In this document: positions 16,700 through 25,065 of the stretch, piece by piece
How the letters are laid out: each line of letters starts with the position of its first letter
Position numbering within the stretch: the first letter of the stretch is position 1
NCBI GenBank assembly: GCA_903877135.1
Contig: CAIRCN010000004.1
Coordinates: forward strand, 186,001-250,000
Length of the DNA stretch: 64,000 bases
Direction: 5' to 3'
Source of the DNA: an uncultured Opitutia bacterium
Lineage (GTDB): Bacteria > Verrucomicrobiota > Verrucomicrobiia > Opitutales > Opitutaceae
Position numbers and translations under genes: made by a program
The notes under the pieces: generated by a model
Told to the model about the DNA's origin: nothing
What the model saw: only the letters and a program-made list of their open reading frames with translations
Database searches by the model: none

Positions 16700-18112
16700 A
16701 TGTCCAACCTCCCTCCCTCCCGGCCAAAGCCATTTCTCGAGCCGGCGTATTGCAAGGGCTGCCTGCGCTGCATTGAGGCCTGTCCGAGAGAATGCATCAC
16801 GCCCGGCACCGAGATAAATCCCGTCACGGGCCTGGTGCCCGTCATACTCCATCTGGAAAACTGCAACGGCTGCACCTTATGTGTGCAGGCGTGCCCTGAG
16901 CCGTTTGGGTTGCGCATCGATCCCACGCATGGAGGGCTTGAGGGCGAGTTCCGCCTCGAGGACCCCGAAAAACTTTTCGGCAAGAAAATCGTCGAGGTGC
17001 TCACGACGGGCGACCTGCCCGACACTCAGATTCCGCTGCCTGATTGCGAGCCGCTCGTGCTCAAGGGCACCTATGCCTCGGCCGTCGGTGCGCTGCTGGC
17101 TGGCTGCCGGCATGTGTATGGATACCCGATCACACCGAGCACGGAGGGAGCCGAGTTGATGGCAAAGATGCTGCCCAAACTAGGCGGCTCGTGGATTCAG
17201 GCCGTCAGCGAAGTGGCTGCCGTCAACATGATGTATGGCACCGGCGGCGCGGGCCTGCCGGTGATGACATTTACGAGCAGCCCGGGCTTCAGCCTCATGC
17301 TCGAGGGCATCAGCTACATGATCGGCGCGGAAGTGCCGGGCGTCTTCGTCAACATCATGCGCGGCGGTCCCGGCCTCGGCAACATCGCGCCCGAGCAGAC
17401 CGACATCAAGCTCGCCTGCCGCGGTCTTGGCCACGGCAACACCCACGCCCTCGTCTTCGCGCCCAGCACGCCGCAGGAAATGCTCGATCTCACGATAGAC
17501 GCTTTCGCGCTCAGCTTCCGCTACCGCAACCCAGTTGTGGTGCTCGGCGATGGCTACCTAGGCCAGATGACTGGCGTCGTCAAACTCCCGTCGCACCTGC
17601 TCAAGCCCGGCCTGCCCGCCTGGGCGGTCTGGGGAGACCGCGCGCACCGGCACAATCTCGTCAACTCGATCCACCTCTCCGAGCCCGACCTCGAGGCGCA
17701 CAACGAGAACCTCAACGCCAAATACGCCGCGATGGGTGCCTGCCAGCAGCGCTCAGACCTCTACCGCTGCGAGGACGCTGAGGTGCTTGTCGTCGCGTGC
17801 AACACCCCGGCCCGCATGGCCAAAGGCGCCGTCGAGGTGGCGCGTTCCCGCGGCATCAAGGCCGGCCTGTTCCGCCCGATCACGCTCTGGCCCTTCCCCA
17901 TCGGCGCCTTGAAGGAACTGCTCCCGCAGGTCACGCAAATCGTCGTGGTCGAGGCGAGCCCAGGGCAGTTGGAGGACGAGCTCCGGCTTGCGCTCAGTCA
18001 CGCCGACGTGGCGACACCGCCCATCACCCACGTGCGCCGCTTCGGCGGCATATTGCCACAGCAGTCCGAAATTCTCGCGCGGATCGAGGAAACCCAGGGA
18101 GCACTTGTATGA
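16700..18112 (+). CDS. 2-oxoacid:ferredoxin oxidoreductase, ferredoxin-alpha fusion
   Basis: 470 aa. Residues 18-28 (CKGCLRCIEAC) and 55-65 (CNGCTLCVQAC) are two 4Fe-4S motifs of a delta-type ferredoxin. The rest is the alpha subunit (pyrimidine-binding and domain II), with YPITPSTEGAE, FTSSPGFSLMLEG and MRGGPGLGNIAPEQ. The complex oxidatively decarboxylates a 2-oxoacid to acyl-CoA and passes electrons to ferredoxin. The layout is closest to KorA/VorB-type enzymes (2-oxoglutarate or branched-chain); substrate is not proven. Start chosen at ATG 16700 (MSNLPPSRP); the frame upstream lacks homologous content. Its TGA overlaps the next ATG. Confidence 0.87.
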   Translation: MSNLPPSRPKPFLEPAYCKGCLRCIEACPRECITPGTEINPVTGLVPVILHLENCNGCTLCVQACPEPFGLRIDPTHGGLEGEFRLEDPEKLFGKKIVEVLTTGDLPDTQIPLPDCEPLVLKGTYASAVGALLAGCRHVYGYPITPSTEGAELMAKMLPKLGGSWIQAVSEVAAVNMMYGTGGAGLPVMTFTSSPGFSLMLEGISYMIGAEVPGVFVNIMRGGPGLGNIAPEQTDIKLACRGLGHGNTHALVFAPSTPQEMLDLTIDAFALSFRYRNPVVVLGDGYLGQMTGVVKLPSHLLKPGLPAWAVWGDRAHRHNLVNSIHLSEPDLEAHNENLNAKYAAMGACQQRSDLYRCEDAEVLVVACNTPARMAKGAVEVARSRGIKAGLFRPITLWPFPIGALKELLPQVTQIVVVEASPGQLEDELRLALSHADVATPPITHVRRFGGILPQQSEILARIEETQGALV

Positions 18113-19539
18113 GCACCAACGTTTTCTACGACCACTTCGAGCGTCACTCGCACGGCCAGGGGCTCAAGGGCCACAGCACCCACTACTGCGCCGGCTGTGG
18201 GCACGGCATCGTCCACCGCAGCCTCGCCGAGGTCATCGGCGAACTCGGCGTGCAGGACCGCACCGTGCTGATCAGCCCGGTCGGCTGCTCGGTGTTCGCG
18301 CACTATTATTTCGACGTGGGCAACTCTCAGGCCGCGCACGGCCGCGCCCCCGCGGTGGCGTTGGGCCACAAGCTTGCCAACCCCGGCGCGATCGTCATCA
18401 GCTATCAGGGCGACGGCGACCTCGCCTCCATCGGCCTCGCCGAGACGATCTCGATCGCGCAGATGGGGCTGCCCATCACGGTCGTGTTCGTCAATAACGC
18501 CATCTACGGCATGACGGGCGGCCAGCTAGCACCGACCTCGCTCATGGGGCAGAAAACCGCCACCAGCGTGGAGGGGCGCACCCCGGCGATGGGCCGGCCG
18601 CTGAAGATGGCCGAGCTCATGGCCCAGCTCGACGGCCCGGTTTACGTCGAGCGCGTGGCGCTCTTCGACGCCCGGCAGCGCATGAAGGCTCGCAAGGCCC
18701 TGCGCAAGGCGCTCCAGCTCCAGATCGAGGGCCGCGGCTACGCGTTCATCGAGGTGCTGGCCGAATGCCCCACGCACCTGAAAATGTCGCCCGAGCACGC
18801 CGAGGCGTGGGTGCGCGAGGAGATGGTGCCAGTCTTTCCGCTTGGCACAAAAAAGGACCTCACGGTCGAGCCGTGGTTTCATCCCGCGGCGCCGAGCTTC
18901 GAGCCGGAGAAAATCCTCGGCCTCTCCGGGGCCGAGCCTGTCGAGGTCAACAAGGAGCCGCCGATCCCGCACATCCCGGGGCTGGAGGACATCTGCCTGA
19001 AGCTCGCCGGCGCCGGTGGCGACGGCGCGCAGACCGCCGCGCTCCTCCTCGCCCGCGCCGCGATCGCCGAGGGCTACGATGCTACGCACATCCCGAGCTA
19101 CGGCCCCGAGAGCCGCGGCGGCACCTCCTACGCCGACGTGCACATCGCGGCCGGCGAGGTGCTGAATCCCGCGGCGGCCGAGCCCGACATCCTCGTGGCG
19201 TTCAACGCGCCCAGCCTCGCGAAGTTTGCGGGCAGCGTCCCGCCCGGCGGGTTGATACTCTACGACAGCACGGTGATCACAACGCCGCCCGAGGTGCCGT
19301 CCGACCGGCGCGTGCTCGGCGTGCCGTTCACCCAGCTCGCGCGCGAGATCTCGCGCCCAATGGTGAAAAATGTGGTCGCACTCGGCGCATTGCAGGCCGC
19401 CACCGGACTGCTGCCGCCCGAGCGCATCCTCTCCACGCTGCGCCAACTCCTGAAGGACAAACCCTCGATGTTGCCGGTCAACGAAACGGCGTTTCTCGCG
19501 GGCCAGCGCGCCGTCGAGTCGATGGTGGCGGTGCCGTGA
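18109..19539 (+). CDS. 2-oxoacid:ferredoxin oxidoreductase, beta-gamma fusion
   Basis: 476 aa. The N-terminal TPP (beta) domain has cluster ligands HYCAGCGHG (Cys27, Cys30), PVGCSVF, the TPP/Mg motif GDGDLASIG...VNNAIYGMTGG (101-137). From about residue 295 a gamma domain follows (LAGAGGDGAQTAALLLARAA, SYGPESRGGTSYADV), normally a separate subunit that binds CoA. With the upstream delta-alpha protein the four-subunit enzyme is reduced to two polypeptides. ATGA overlap (18109) with the upstream gene and an overlap with the downstream synthetase imply translational coupling. The start is the ATG at 18109 although the frame is open further upstream. Confidence 0.87.
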   Translation: MSTNVFYDHFERHSHGQGLKGHSTHYCAGCGHGIVHRSLAEVIGELGVQDRTVLISPVGCSVFAHYYFDVGNSQAAHGRAPAVALGHKLANPGAIVISYQGDGDLASIGLAETISIAQMGLPITVVFVNNAIYGMTGGQLAPTSLMGQKTATSVEGRTPAMGRPLKMAELMAQLDGPVYVERVALFDARQRMKARKALRKALQLQIEGRGYAFIEVLAECPTHLKMSPEHAEAWVREEMVPVFPLGTKKDLTVEPWFHPAAPSFEPEKILGLSGAEPVEVNKEPPIPHIPGLEDICLKLAGAGGDGAQTAALLLARAAIAEGYDATHIPSYGPESRGGTSYADVHIAAGEVLNPAAAEPDILVAFNAPSLAKFAGSVPPGGLILYDSTVITTPPEVPSDRRVLGVPFTQLAREISRPMVKNVVALGALQAATGLLPPERILSTLRQLLKDKPSMLPVNETAFLAGQRAVESMVAVP

Positions 19540-21653
19540 AAGCGCCGGCGTTTTTCGGCGAGGCGGAGGCCTACCGGCTCCTCGCCCGCGCCGGAATCGC
19601 GCCACCGCGCCACGGTTTTGTCGACGCGAACCCGCCGTTTCAGTCTGGAGAACGAGTCGTGCTAAAAGGGCTCGGCGACGGGCTCTGGCATAAATCTGAA
19701 CTTGGCGCGGTGCAGTTTACGGAGTTCGACGCCGCGGCGCTCGCGCGCGCCGCCGCCGGGATGAAGGTGCGCGTCGAGGCTGCGGGCCACCGCTGGCTGG
19801 GCGGGCTCGTGTGCGAACGCATCGCGCTCGCTCGGGCCGAAGGGCTGCCGACCGAGGCGCTGGTTTCGCTGTCGCGGCACGAGGCGGGCTGGATCGCGCT
19901 GGTGGGCTGCGGCGGCCTGCAGGCCGAGGCGCTCGGCGCGGTCATGCCGCCGCTGCAGTGGCCGCTCGCCTTGATGTCGCCCGCGGAGGCACTCGCGGAA
20001 TTCGAGCGGCATCTGCTCGGGAAAATCTGGCTCGGAACGCTGCGCGGCACCGCGCCGCTCACGACCCGGGCGCGACTGCTCGCGTTGTTCGAGGCGCTGT
20101 GGCGGCTCGCCGCGCTGGCGGAGGCGGAAGGCTTGGCGCTGCTCGAGATGAATCCCATCGCGCTCGACTCGCAGGGCGAGCCGCGGCCGCTCGACGCCGC
20201 GGGACGACGCGAGGCGCCGCTGCCGGCGTGCGTGCCGCCGCCCGCGTTTCTCCCGGCGCTCGAAAACCCGCGCCGGGTGGCACTGGCGGGCGTCTCGGCG
20301 CAGGAGGGCGGCGTGGGTCGCACGATTCTGGAAAACCTTCTCCGCTGCCCGCAGCTCGTCGACCACCTCGTGCTGATCAAGCCCGGCGTGCTGAGTCTGC
20401 TCGGTGTGCCCTGCGTGCCCGACGTGAGCGCGCTGCGGGGCGCGCAGGTGGACCTGCTGATCCTCGCGCTGCCGGCACCGGCGGCGGCGAAAGTGGTGTC
20501 CGAGCTGTTGGCCCAGGGCGGCGGCGCGCAGGTGGTATGCCTCGTGGCGGGCGGGCTGGGCGACGGGGCCGACATTGCGGGGCTGGGCGCGCAGCTTGCC
20601 GCGCAACTCCACACGGCGCGTGCCGCGGGTCGCTGGACGCCCGCCGTGCTCGGGCCAAATTTCCTCGGCCACTGGGTGCCCGCCACGGGGCTCGATACCT
20701 CGTTCATCCCCGCGGAGAAACTCGCGCCGCCGGTCCGGCGCGGACCGCTCGCGCTGTTCGGGCAGAGCGGAGCTTTCCTACTGTGCCGGCGCTCGCGCAA
20801 CCCGGAACTGCGGCTCGGCCTCGGCGTGGCGCTCGGCAACCAGCTCGATGTCGCGCTGCCGGATTTTCTGGCTGCGCTCGAGGGCGATCCTCATTGCCGC
20901 GCGATCGCGGCTTACGTCGAGGGCTTCGGGCCGGGGCACCTTGCGGCCACGGTGCGCGCAGCGGTGAAGCTGCGGGCGCGCGGGGTGCCATTGTTGATTC
21001 ACCGGGCCGGTCGCACCGCAGCGGGGCAGGCGGCGGCGGCCAGTCACACCGGCGCGCTGGCCGGAGATCTCGCGCTCGAACGCACAGTGCTCGAGCGGGC
21101 CGGCGTGAAGTTTTCGCCGTCCATCGCGGCGTTTGACGCGGCGCTGGCGTGGCTGGGCGCATGGCCCGGCTTCACGCCCGGCCCGGTCGCGCTGCTGACC
21201 AACGCCGGTTTCGAGGCCGTCAACGGCAGCGACCTCGAGTCGGCTCCGCTGCCGCTGGCGACGCTCTCGCCCGGCGCGGCGGCCGAATTGGAAAAGATGC
21301 TGGCGGAGGAAAATCTCGCCGGACTCGTGACGCCGCGGCTGCCGCTCGACCTGACGCCAATGGCGCGCGAAACGGCGTTTCTGCGCGCGGCGGAGCTGCT
21401 GCTGCGGGGCGAGGCCGCAGCGCTCGTGATTGGGCTGGTGCCGTTCACGCGCAACCTCGACACGTCGAGTGACGCCGCACGCAGTTTTGCTGCTGCACTG
21501 GCGGCGCTTGCACAGGGCTATCGCAAACCCGTAGGCGTGGCGGTCGATTCCGGCGCGGACTACGGGGAATACCGCGCGGCGTTTGCAGCGGCGGGTCTGC
21601 CGGTCTTTGCGCGTGTCGAGGAAGCCTGGCTCGGCCTCGCGACGCTCGCGTAG
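19536..21653 (+). CDS. ADP-forming acyl-CoA synthetase, beta-alpha order
   Basis: 705 aa from GTG 19536, which overlaps the preceding stop (GTGA). Makes ATP and free acid from acyl-CoA, ADP and Pi. Residues 1-215 are the ATP-grasp (beta) part, with KGLGDGLWHKSELGAVQF (His52) and LLEMNPIAL. Residues about 245-705 are the alpha part: CoA-binding domain ALAGVSAQEGGVGRT, GPLALFGQSGAFL and the phospho-His loop SHTGALAGD (His504). Most fused bacterial members are alpha first, so the order here is reversed. Strict coupling to the ferredoxin oxidoreductase implies substrate-level phosphorylation of its acyl-CoA product. Confidence 0.83.
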   Translation: MKAPAFFGEAEAYRLLARAGIAPPRHGFVDANPPFQSGERVVLKGLGDGLWHKSELGAVQFTEFDAAALARAAAGMKVRVEAAGHRWLGGLVCERIALARAEGLPTEALVSLSRHEAGWIALVGCGGLQAEALGAVMPPLQWPLALMSPAEALAEFERHLLGKIWLGTLRGTAPLTTRARLLALFEALWRLAALAEAEGLALLEMNPIALDSQGEPRPLDAAGRREAPLPACVPPPAFLPALENPRRVALAGVSAQEGGVGRTILENLLRCPQLVDHLVLIKPGVLSLLGVPCVPDVSALRGAQVDLLILALPAPAAAKVVSELLAQGGGAQVVCLVAGGLGDGADIAGLGAQLAAQLHTARAAGRWTPAVLGPNFLGHWVPATGLDTSFIPAEKLAPPVRRGPLALFGQSGAFLLCRRSRNPELRLGLGVALGNQLDVALPDFLAALEGDPHCRAIAAYVEGFGPGHLAATVRAAVKLRARGVPLLIHRAGRTAAGQAAAASHTGALAGDLALERTVLERAGVKFSPSIAAFDAALAWLGAWPGFTPGPVALLTNAGFEAVNGSDLESAPLPLATLSPGAAAELEKMLAEENLAGLVTPRLPLDLTPMARETAFLRAAELLLRGEAAALVIGLVPFTRNLDTSSDAARSFAAALAALAQGYRKPVGVAVDSGADYGEYRAAFAAAGLPVFARVEEAWLGLATLA

Positions 21654-21669
21654 CCGGCGACGAGGCCAC

Positions 21670-22680
21670 TCACCAGCGGTGCGGGTGCGGGCCGAAGGCG
21701 GCCTCGTAGTAGGGCGAGACGTGCGTGCCGGGCGGCACGATTTTGTCGATCTGGGCGAGTTCCTCGGTGGTGAACTTCACGCTGAGCGCGCCGAGGTTGT
21801 CCTCCAGTTGCTCCAGCGTGCGCGGGCCGATGATCGGGCTGGTGACACCGGGCTGATGCATCACCCAGGCGAGAGAGAATTGGGAGAGAGTGATGCCCTT
21901 GGCGGCGGCGAGCGGGAGGAGTTGCTCCACCAGCGCGAGCGCCTCGGCGGTCCAGCGGCTCGCGAGAAACGGGTTCTTGTCCCGGTCGGCAAAACGCGTG
22001 CCGGCGGGCGCGGGCGCGTTGGCGCGGTATTTGCCGGTGAGCAGGCCGCTGCCGAGGGGGCTCCACGGGAGCGTGGCCAGGCCGTAGGTGCGACACATCG
22101 GCAGCAGCTCGCGTTCGATGCGGCGGTCGAGCAGGTTGTAGGGCGGCTGCTCGGAGATGAAGCGGTTCAGGTGCAGTTCCTTCGCGCACCAGAGCGATTC
22201 TACGACCTGCCATGCGGCGAAGGTCGAGGAGCCGAGGTAGCGGACCTTGCCGGCGCGCACGAGGTCGTCGAGGGCGCGGAGCGTTTCGTCGATTGGCACG
22301 TCGGGCTGCGGCCGGTGGATTTGGTAGAGGTCGATGTAGTCGGTCTGGAGGCGCCGCAAGCTGGCCTCGCATCCCTCGAGGATGTTGCGGCGGGTGTTGC
22401 CCTGCATGTTCGGGTCGGTGTCGTCCATCGCGCCGTGGACCTTGGTCGCGAGGATGACGCGGGCGCGGCGGCCGTTGCGCTTGAGCGCCTCGCCGGTGAA
22501 CTCCTCGCTCTTGCCGCGGGAATACATGTTGGCGGTGTCGATGACGTTGATGCCCGCGTCGAGCGCGCGGTCGATGATGCGGCAGGTATCGGCGAGGTCG
22601 GTTTTCCCGCCGAACATCATGCAGCCGAGGGTGAGCGGGCTGACTTTGAGGCCGGTGCGGCCGAAGTTCACGTAGTCCAT
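21670..22680 (-). CDS. Aldo/keto reductase (YajO/AKR11-like)
   Basis: 336 aa. AKR barrel with MDYVNFGRTGLKVSPLTLGCMMFGG start, catalytic NVIDTANMYS (Asp, Tyr), LATKVHG (Lys) and LYQIHRPQP (His), and the NADP segment SPIIGPRTLEQLEDN. The open frame continues far upstream, but ATG 22680 gives the precise family N terminus. Paralogue of the AKR at 15511; similarity is limited. Substrate unknown; general aldehyde or ketosugar reductase. Convergent with the acyl-CoA synthetase. Confidence 0.87.
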   Translation of the reverse strand: MDYVNFGRTGLKVSPLTLGCMMFGGKTDLADTCRIIDRALDAGINVIDTANMYSRGKSEEFTGEALKRNGRRARVILATKVHGAMDDTDPNMQGNTRRNILEGCEASLRRLQTDYIDLYQIHRPQPDVPIDETLRALDDLVRAGKVRYLGSSTFAAWQVVESLWCAKELHLNRFISEQPPYNLLDRRIERELLPMCRTYGLATLPWSPLGSGLLTGKYRANAPAPAGTRFADRDKNPFLASRWTAEALALVEQLLPLAAAKGITLSQFSLAWVMHQPGVTSPIIGPRTLEQLEDNLGALSVKFTTEELAQIDKIVPPGTHVSPYYEAAFGPHPHRW

Positions 22681-22736
22681 GCCGGCCAATCTGCACACCG
22701 CCTTGGACGGGCGCAACCCCAGCGTGCGCGGCGCGC

Positions 22737-23978
22737 CTATGCGGGATGCTGAGCGGAGCCGTGGTCTTTGCCAAACGAGCGGACAGCGAGAATGAGCGCG
22801 AGCAATGTCAGCGCGGATCCCTCGAAGAACGCCACGCCGGGCAGATGCACCGCGCGTGCCGGCGCGATCGCCCAGCCAAAGCTGTGCGAGGCGATGAACG
22901 GGCCGGGAATGCCGGCCAGACTCGCGACGCCGCTGAACACACCCTGCACGCTGCCCTGCTCGTTCGGCGGCACGTGCTTCGTAATGTAGGATTGCAGCGC
23001 GGGCTGCGCGATGCCGGCGAAGCAGCCGACGCACACGATCGCATAAATCACCCAGCCGTGGGGCGCGAACCCGTAGCCGATCTGCGAGACCAGCGAAATA
23101 CAGAGGCCGACGATGACGGCGCGAGTGTCGCCGATCTTTGGCACGATTCTTTTCACTAGCGTCGCCTGCACGAGACCGGAAGCGACACCGACGAACATCA
23201 GCGAAAGGCCAATTTGCAACGGGCTCCATTGGTAACGGTAGCCGGTGTAGAGCGCCCACGTCGACTGCAGCATCACCTGCGCCAGCGTGAGCAGGAAAAA
23301 ACTCTCGACCAGCCCCAGCACCGCTGGGAAATGGCGCAGCGCGGCGAGCGCGCCGACGGGGTTGGCGCGTTTCCACGAAAATTCGCGGCGGTTTTCCGGC
23401 TGTAGCGACTCGGGCAGCACGAAGTAACCGTAGAGCCAATTGGCGGCTGAGCAGCCCGCTGCGACCCAGAAGGGCAGGCGCAGACTGTAGTTGCCCAAAA
23501 ATCCACCCAACACCGGTCCAATAATGAAGCCGATGCCAAACGCCGCCCCAAGCAGGCCGAACGCCTGGGCGCGCTTCTCTGGCGGTGTGACGTCGGCGAT
23601 GTAGGCGTTCGCTGTGGAGAGCACGCCCGCCGTCGAGCCGGCGATGATGCGAGCGACGAAGAACCACGCGAGAGTCGGCGCCCAGGCCATGATCGCGTAA
23701 TCGATCGCTGAGCCGGCGGTCGCGATGAGGATGATGCGCCGGCGGCCGAACCGGTCAGACAGGGATCCGAGGATGGGTGAAAAAACAAACTGCATCAGTG
23801 CAAACACGCTGATGATCCACCCGTAGGTGCCGGAGCCGGCGGCGACGTCTCCGCCGCTAAACTCGACGATGAGTTTCGGCAGGACGGGGATCAGCAGCCC
23901 GAACCCGATGACGGCGAGAACGAGCGTGATGAAAATGAACCTGGTGGCCGGTGCGCGATCGGGAGGGGAAGCGGTCAT
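22737..23978 (-). CDS. MFS transporter, tetracycline-resistance-like (DHA1)
   Basis: 413 aa, 12 predicted membrane helices. Carries the loop 2-3 MFS motif [11 protein letters not shown] and the antiporter-type motif C region [13 protein letters not shown]. The overall look is that of the TCR/Tet drug:H+ antiporter group (opening [21 protein letters not shown]). Exports a small organic compound by proton exchange; tetracycline itself is not implied. Start at ATG 23978. Confidence 0.83.
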   Translation of the reverse strand: MTASPPDRAPATRFIFITLVLAVIGFGLLIPVLPKLIVEFSGGDVAAGSGTYGWIISVFALMQFVFSPILGSLSDRFGRRRIILIATAGSAIDYAIMAWAPTLAWFFVARIIAGSTAGVLSTANAYIADVTPPEKRAQAFGLLGAAFGIGFIIGPVLGGFLGNYSLRLPFWVAAGCSAANWLYGYFVLPESLQPENRREFSWKRANPVGALAALRHFPAVLGLVESFFLLTLAQVMLQSTWALYTGYRYQWSPLQIGLSLMFVGVASGLVQATLVKRIVPKIGDTRAVIVGLCISLVSQIGYGFAPHGWVIYAIVCVGCFAGIAQPALQSYITKHVPPNEQGSVQGVFSGVASLAGIPGPFIASHSFGWAIAPARAVHLPGVAFFEGSALTLLALILAVRSFGKDHGSAQHPA

Positions 23979-24013
23979 TCCCCGTGATGTTTGCGGATTG
24001 ACCGCGGTTGGCG

Positions 24014-24064
24014 AGCTTGGAGCGCCGTGCGGCGTAGCGTAGGACGGGCGACCCGCTCCAAGCT
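24014..24064. repeat. 51-bp inverted repeat between two transporter genes
   Basis: Perfect 11-bp arms AGCTTGGAGCG (24014-24024) and CGCTCCAAGCT (24054-24064) around a 29-base GC-rich centre containing GGCGTAGCG and GGACGGGCG. It lies between the stop of the DMT gene and the start of the MFS gene, both on the minus strand. It may be a terminator, though no U tract follows on the minus strand, or a mobile palindromic element. Confidence 0.55.
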
Positions 24065-24092
24065 GGTCTGGCACGATGATCTTACTGGCGGT

Positions 24093-24974
24093 TTAGTGCC
24101 AGAGCAGTAATCCCGAGGTGCCTGCGACGGCTAGCACGGCGCCGACGTAATAGCTCGGCCGCGGGCGCGTGCCCTCGAGCCAGGCGGCAAACGGAATCGT
24201 GAGAAGCGGCGACGCAGCAACGATGGGCTGCACGATGCCGGCGGGCGTGGTGCGCAGCGCCCATTGGTAGAACGTGACGCCGAGCACGGGGCCGGTGAGG
24301 GCGTTGGCGAGCACCCAGGGCCAGGCGCGACCGGTGGCGAACGGCTTGGCGCTTCGGCGCCACTCGAATGCCAGCAGCACGAGCCCCGCCACTAGCAGCC
24401 CGCCCAACGCGCGCTGGTAGGTGGCGCTGCCGGCGTCGATGGGATCGTGCAGCGCGGAGGCGGTCGCGAAGGCCTTGCGGCTGATCACGGCGCCGACGCC
24501 CTGGCCCGCGGCGGAGAGGAACGCCCACGCAAGACCGGCGCCCCAGCCGGCCGCGGAGATCCGCGGCAGGCTACGTGGCATGAGCCCAATTACTACGCCA
24601 GCCAGAGTGAGGGCGGCGCAAGCGAGCTGCGCAGCCGTGAGTTTGGTGCCGAGCCAGGACCACTCGACGCCCGCGGCGACGACGGCGGAACCGCACTGCA
24701 CGATCAGCGTCGAGAGGTTCGAGCCGAGTCGAGGCAGCGACTGGAACATCGCCACACCGCCGATTCCAAAGCCGACGACCCCGCCGAGGAAAAACCAGCC
24801 GAACGCCGCGCCGCCGCAACCGCGGCCGGCAAGGTGCGCCCACACGCCTAGCACGAGCGTGGCGACGACCAGCCGCCAGAAATTCGCGCGCAGACTGCCG
24901 AGCAACTGGGCCGCGCGGTGAGCGAACACGACCGTGACCGCGAAGCAAAGCGTGGTGCCGAGCGCGCCGATCAT
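24093..24974 (-). CDS. DMT-superfamily (EamA) transporter
   Basis: 293 aa, ten hydrophobic helices as two repeats of five, the EamA/RhaT-like architecture. Repeat 2 has the typical ALTGPVLGVTFYQWALRTTPAGIVQPI and ends in AVLAVAGTSGLLLWH. Probably a metabolite or amino-acid exporter. The N terminus (MIGALGTTLCFAVTVVFAHR) matches the first helix of the family. A 10-bp palindrome sits about 40-65 bases upstream of its start. Confidence 0.82.
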   Translation of the reverse strand: MIGALGTTLCFAVTVVFAHRAAQLLGSLRANFWRLVVATLVLGVWAHLAGRGCGGAAFGWFFLGGVVGFGIGGVAMFQSLPRLGSNLSTLIVQCGSAVVAAGVEWSWLGTKLTAAQLACAALTLAGVVIGLMPRSLPRISAAGWGAGLAWAFLSAAGQGVGAVISRKAFATASALHDPIDAGSATYQRALGGLLVAGLVLLAFEWRRSAKPFATGRAWPWVLANALTGPVLGVTFYQWALRTTPAGIVQPIVAASPLLTIPFAAWLEGTRPRPSYYVGAVLAVAGTSGLLLWH

Positions 24975-25014
24975 GGCCCTCTCCCTCCCGAGGTGAAACG
25001 CGTTGTGCCCGGCG

Positions 25015-25039
25015 AAGTGTCACCCATTAGGTGACACTT
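25015..25039. repeat. Perfect 10-bp palindrome, operator or terminator
   Basis: AAGTGTCACC (25015-25024), CATTA, GGTGACACTT (25030-25039). It is 41 bases upstream of the DMT start and 27 bases beyond the TonB receptor stop, so it could be an operator for the first or a terminator of the second. On the plus strand TTTT starts within the arm; on the minus strand no U tract follows, which makes an operator somewhat more likely. Confidence 0.5.
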
Positions 25040-25065
25040 TTCGGGGCGCGGAAATTTTGGGAGAG

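Noticed and set aside
19811-21136. Arg/Ala-rich frame of 441 codons inside the acyl-CoA synthetase
   Set aside because: Shifted-frame shadow in very GC-rich DNA; the real frame has ATP-grasp and CoA-binding motifs.
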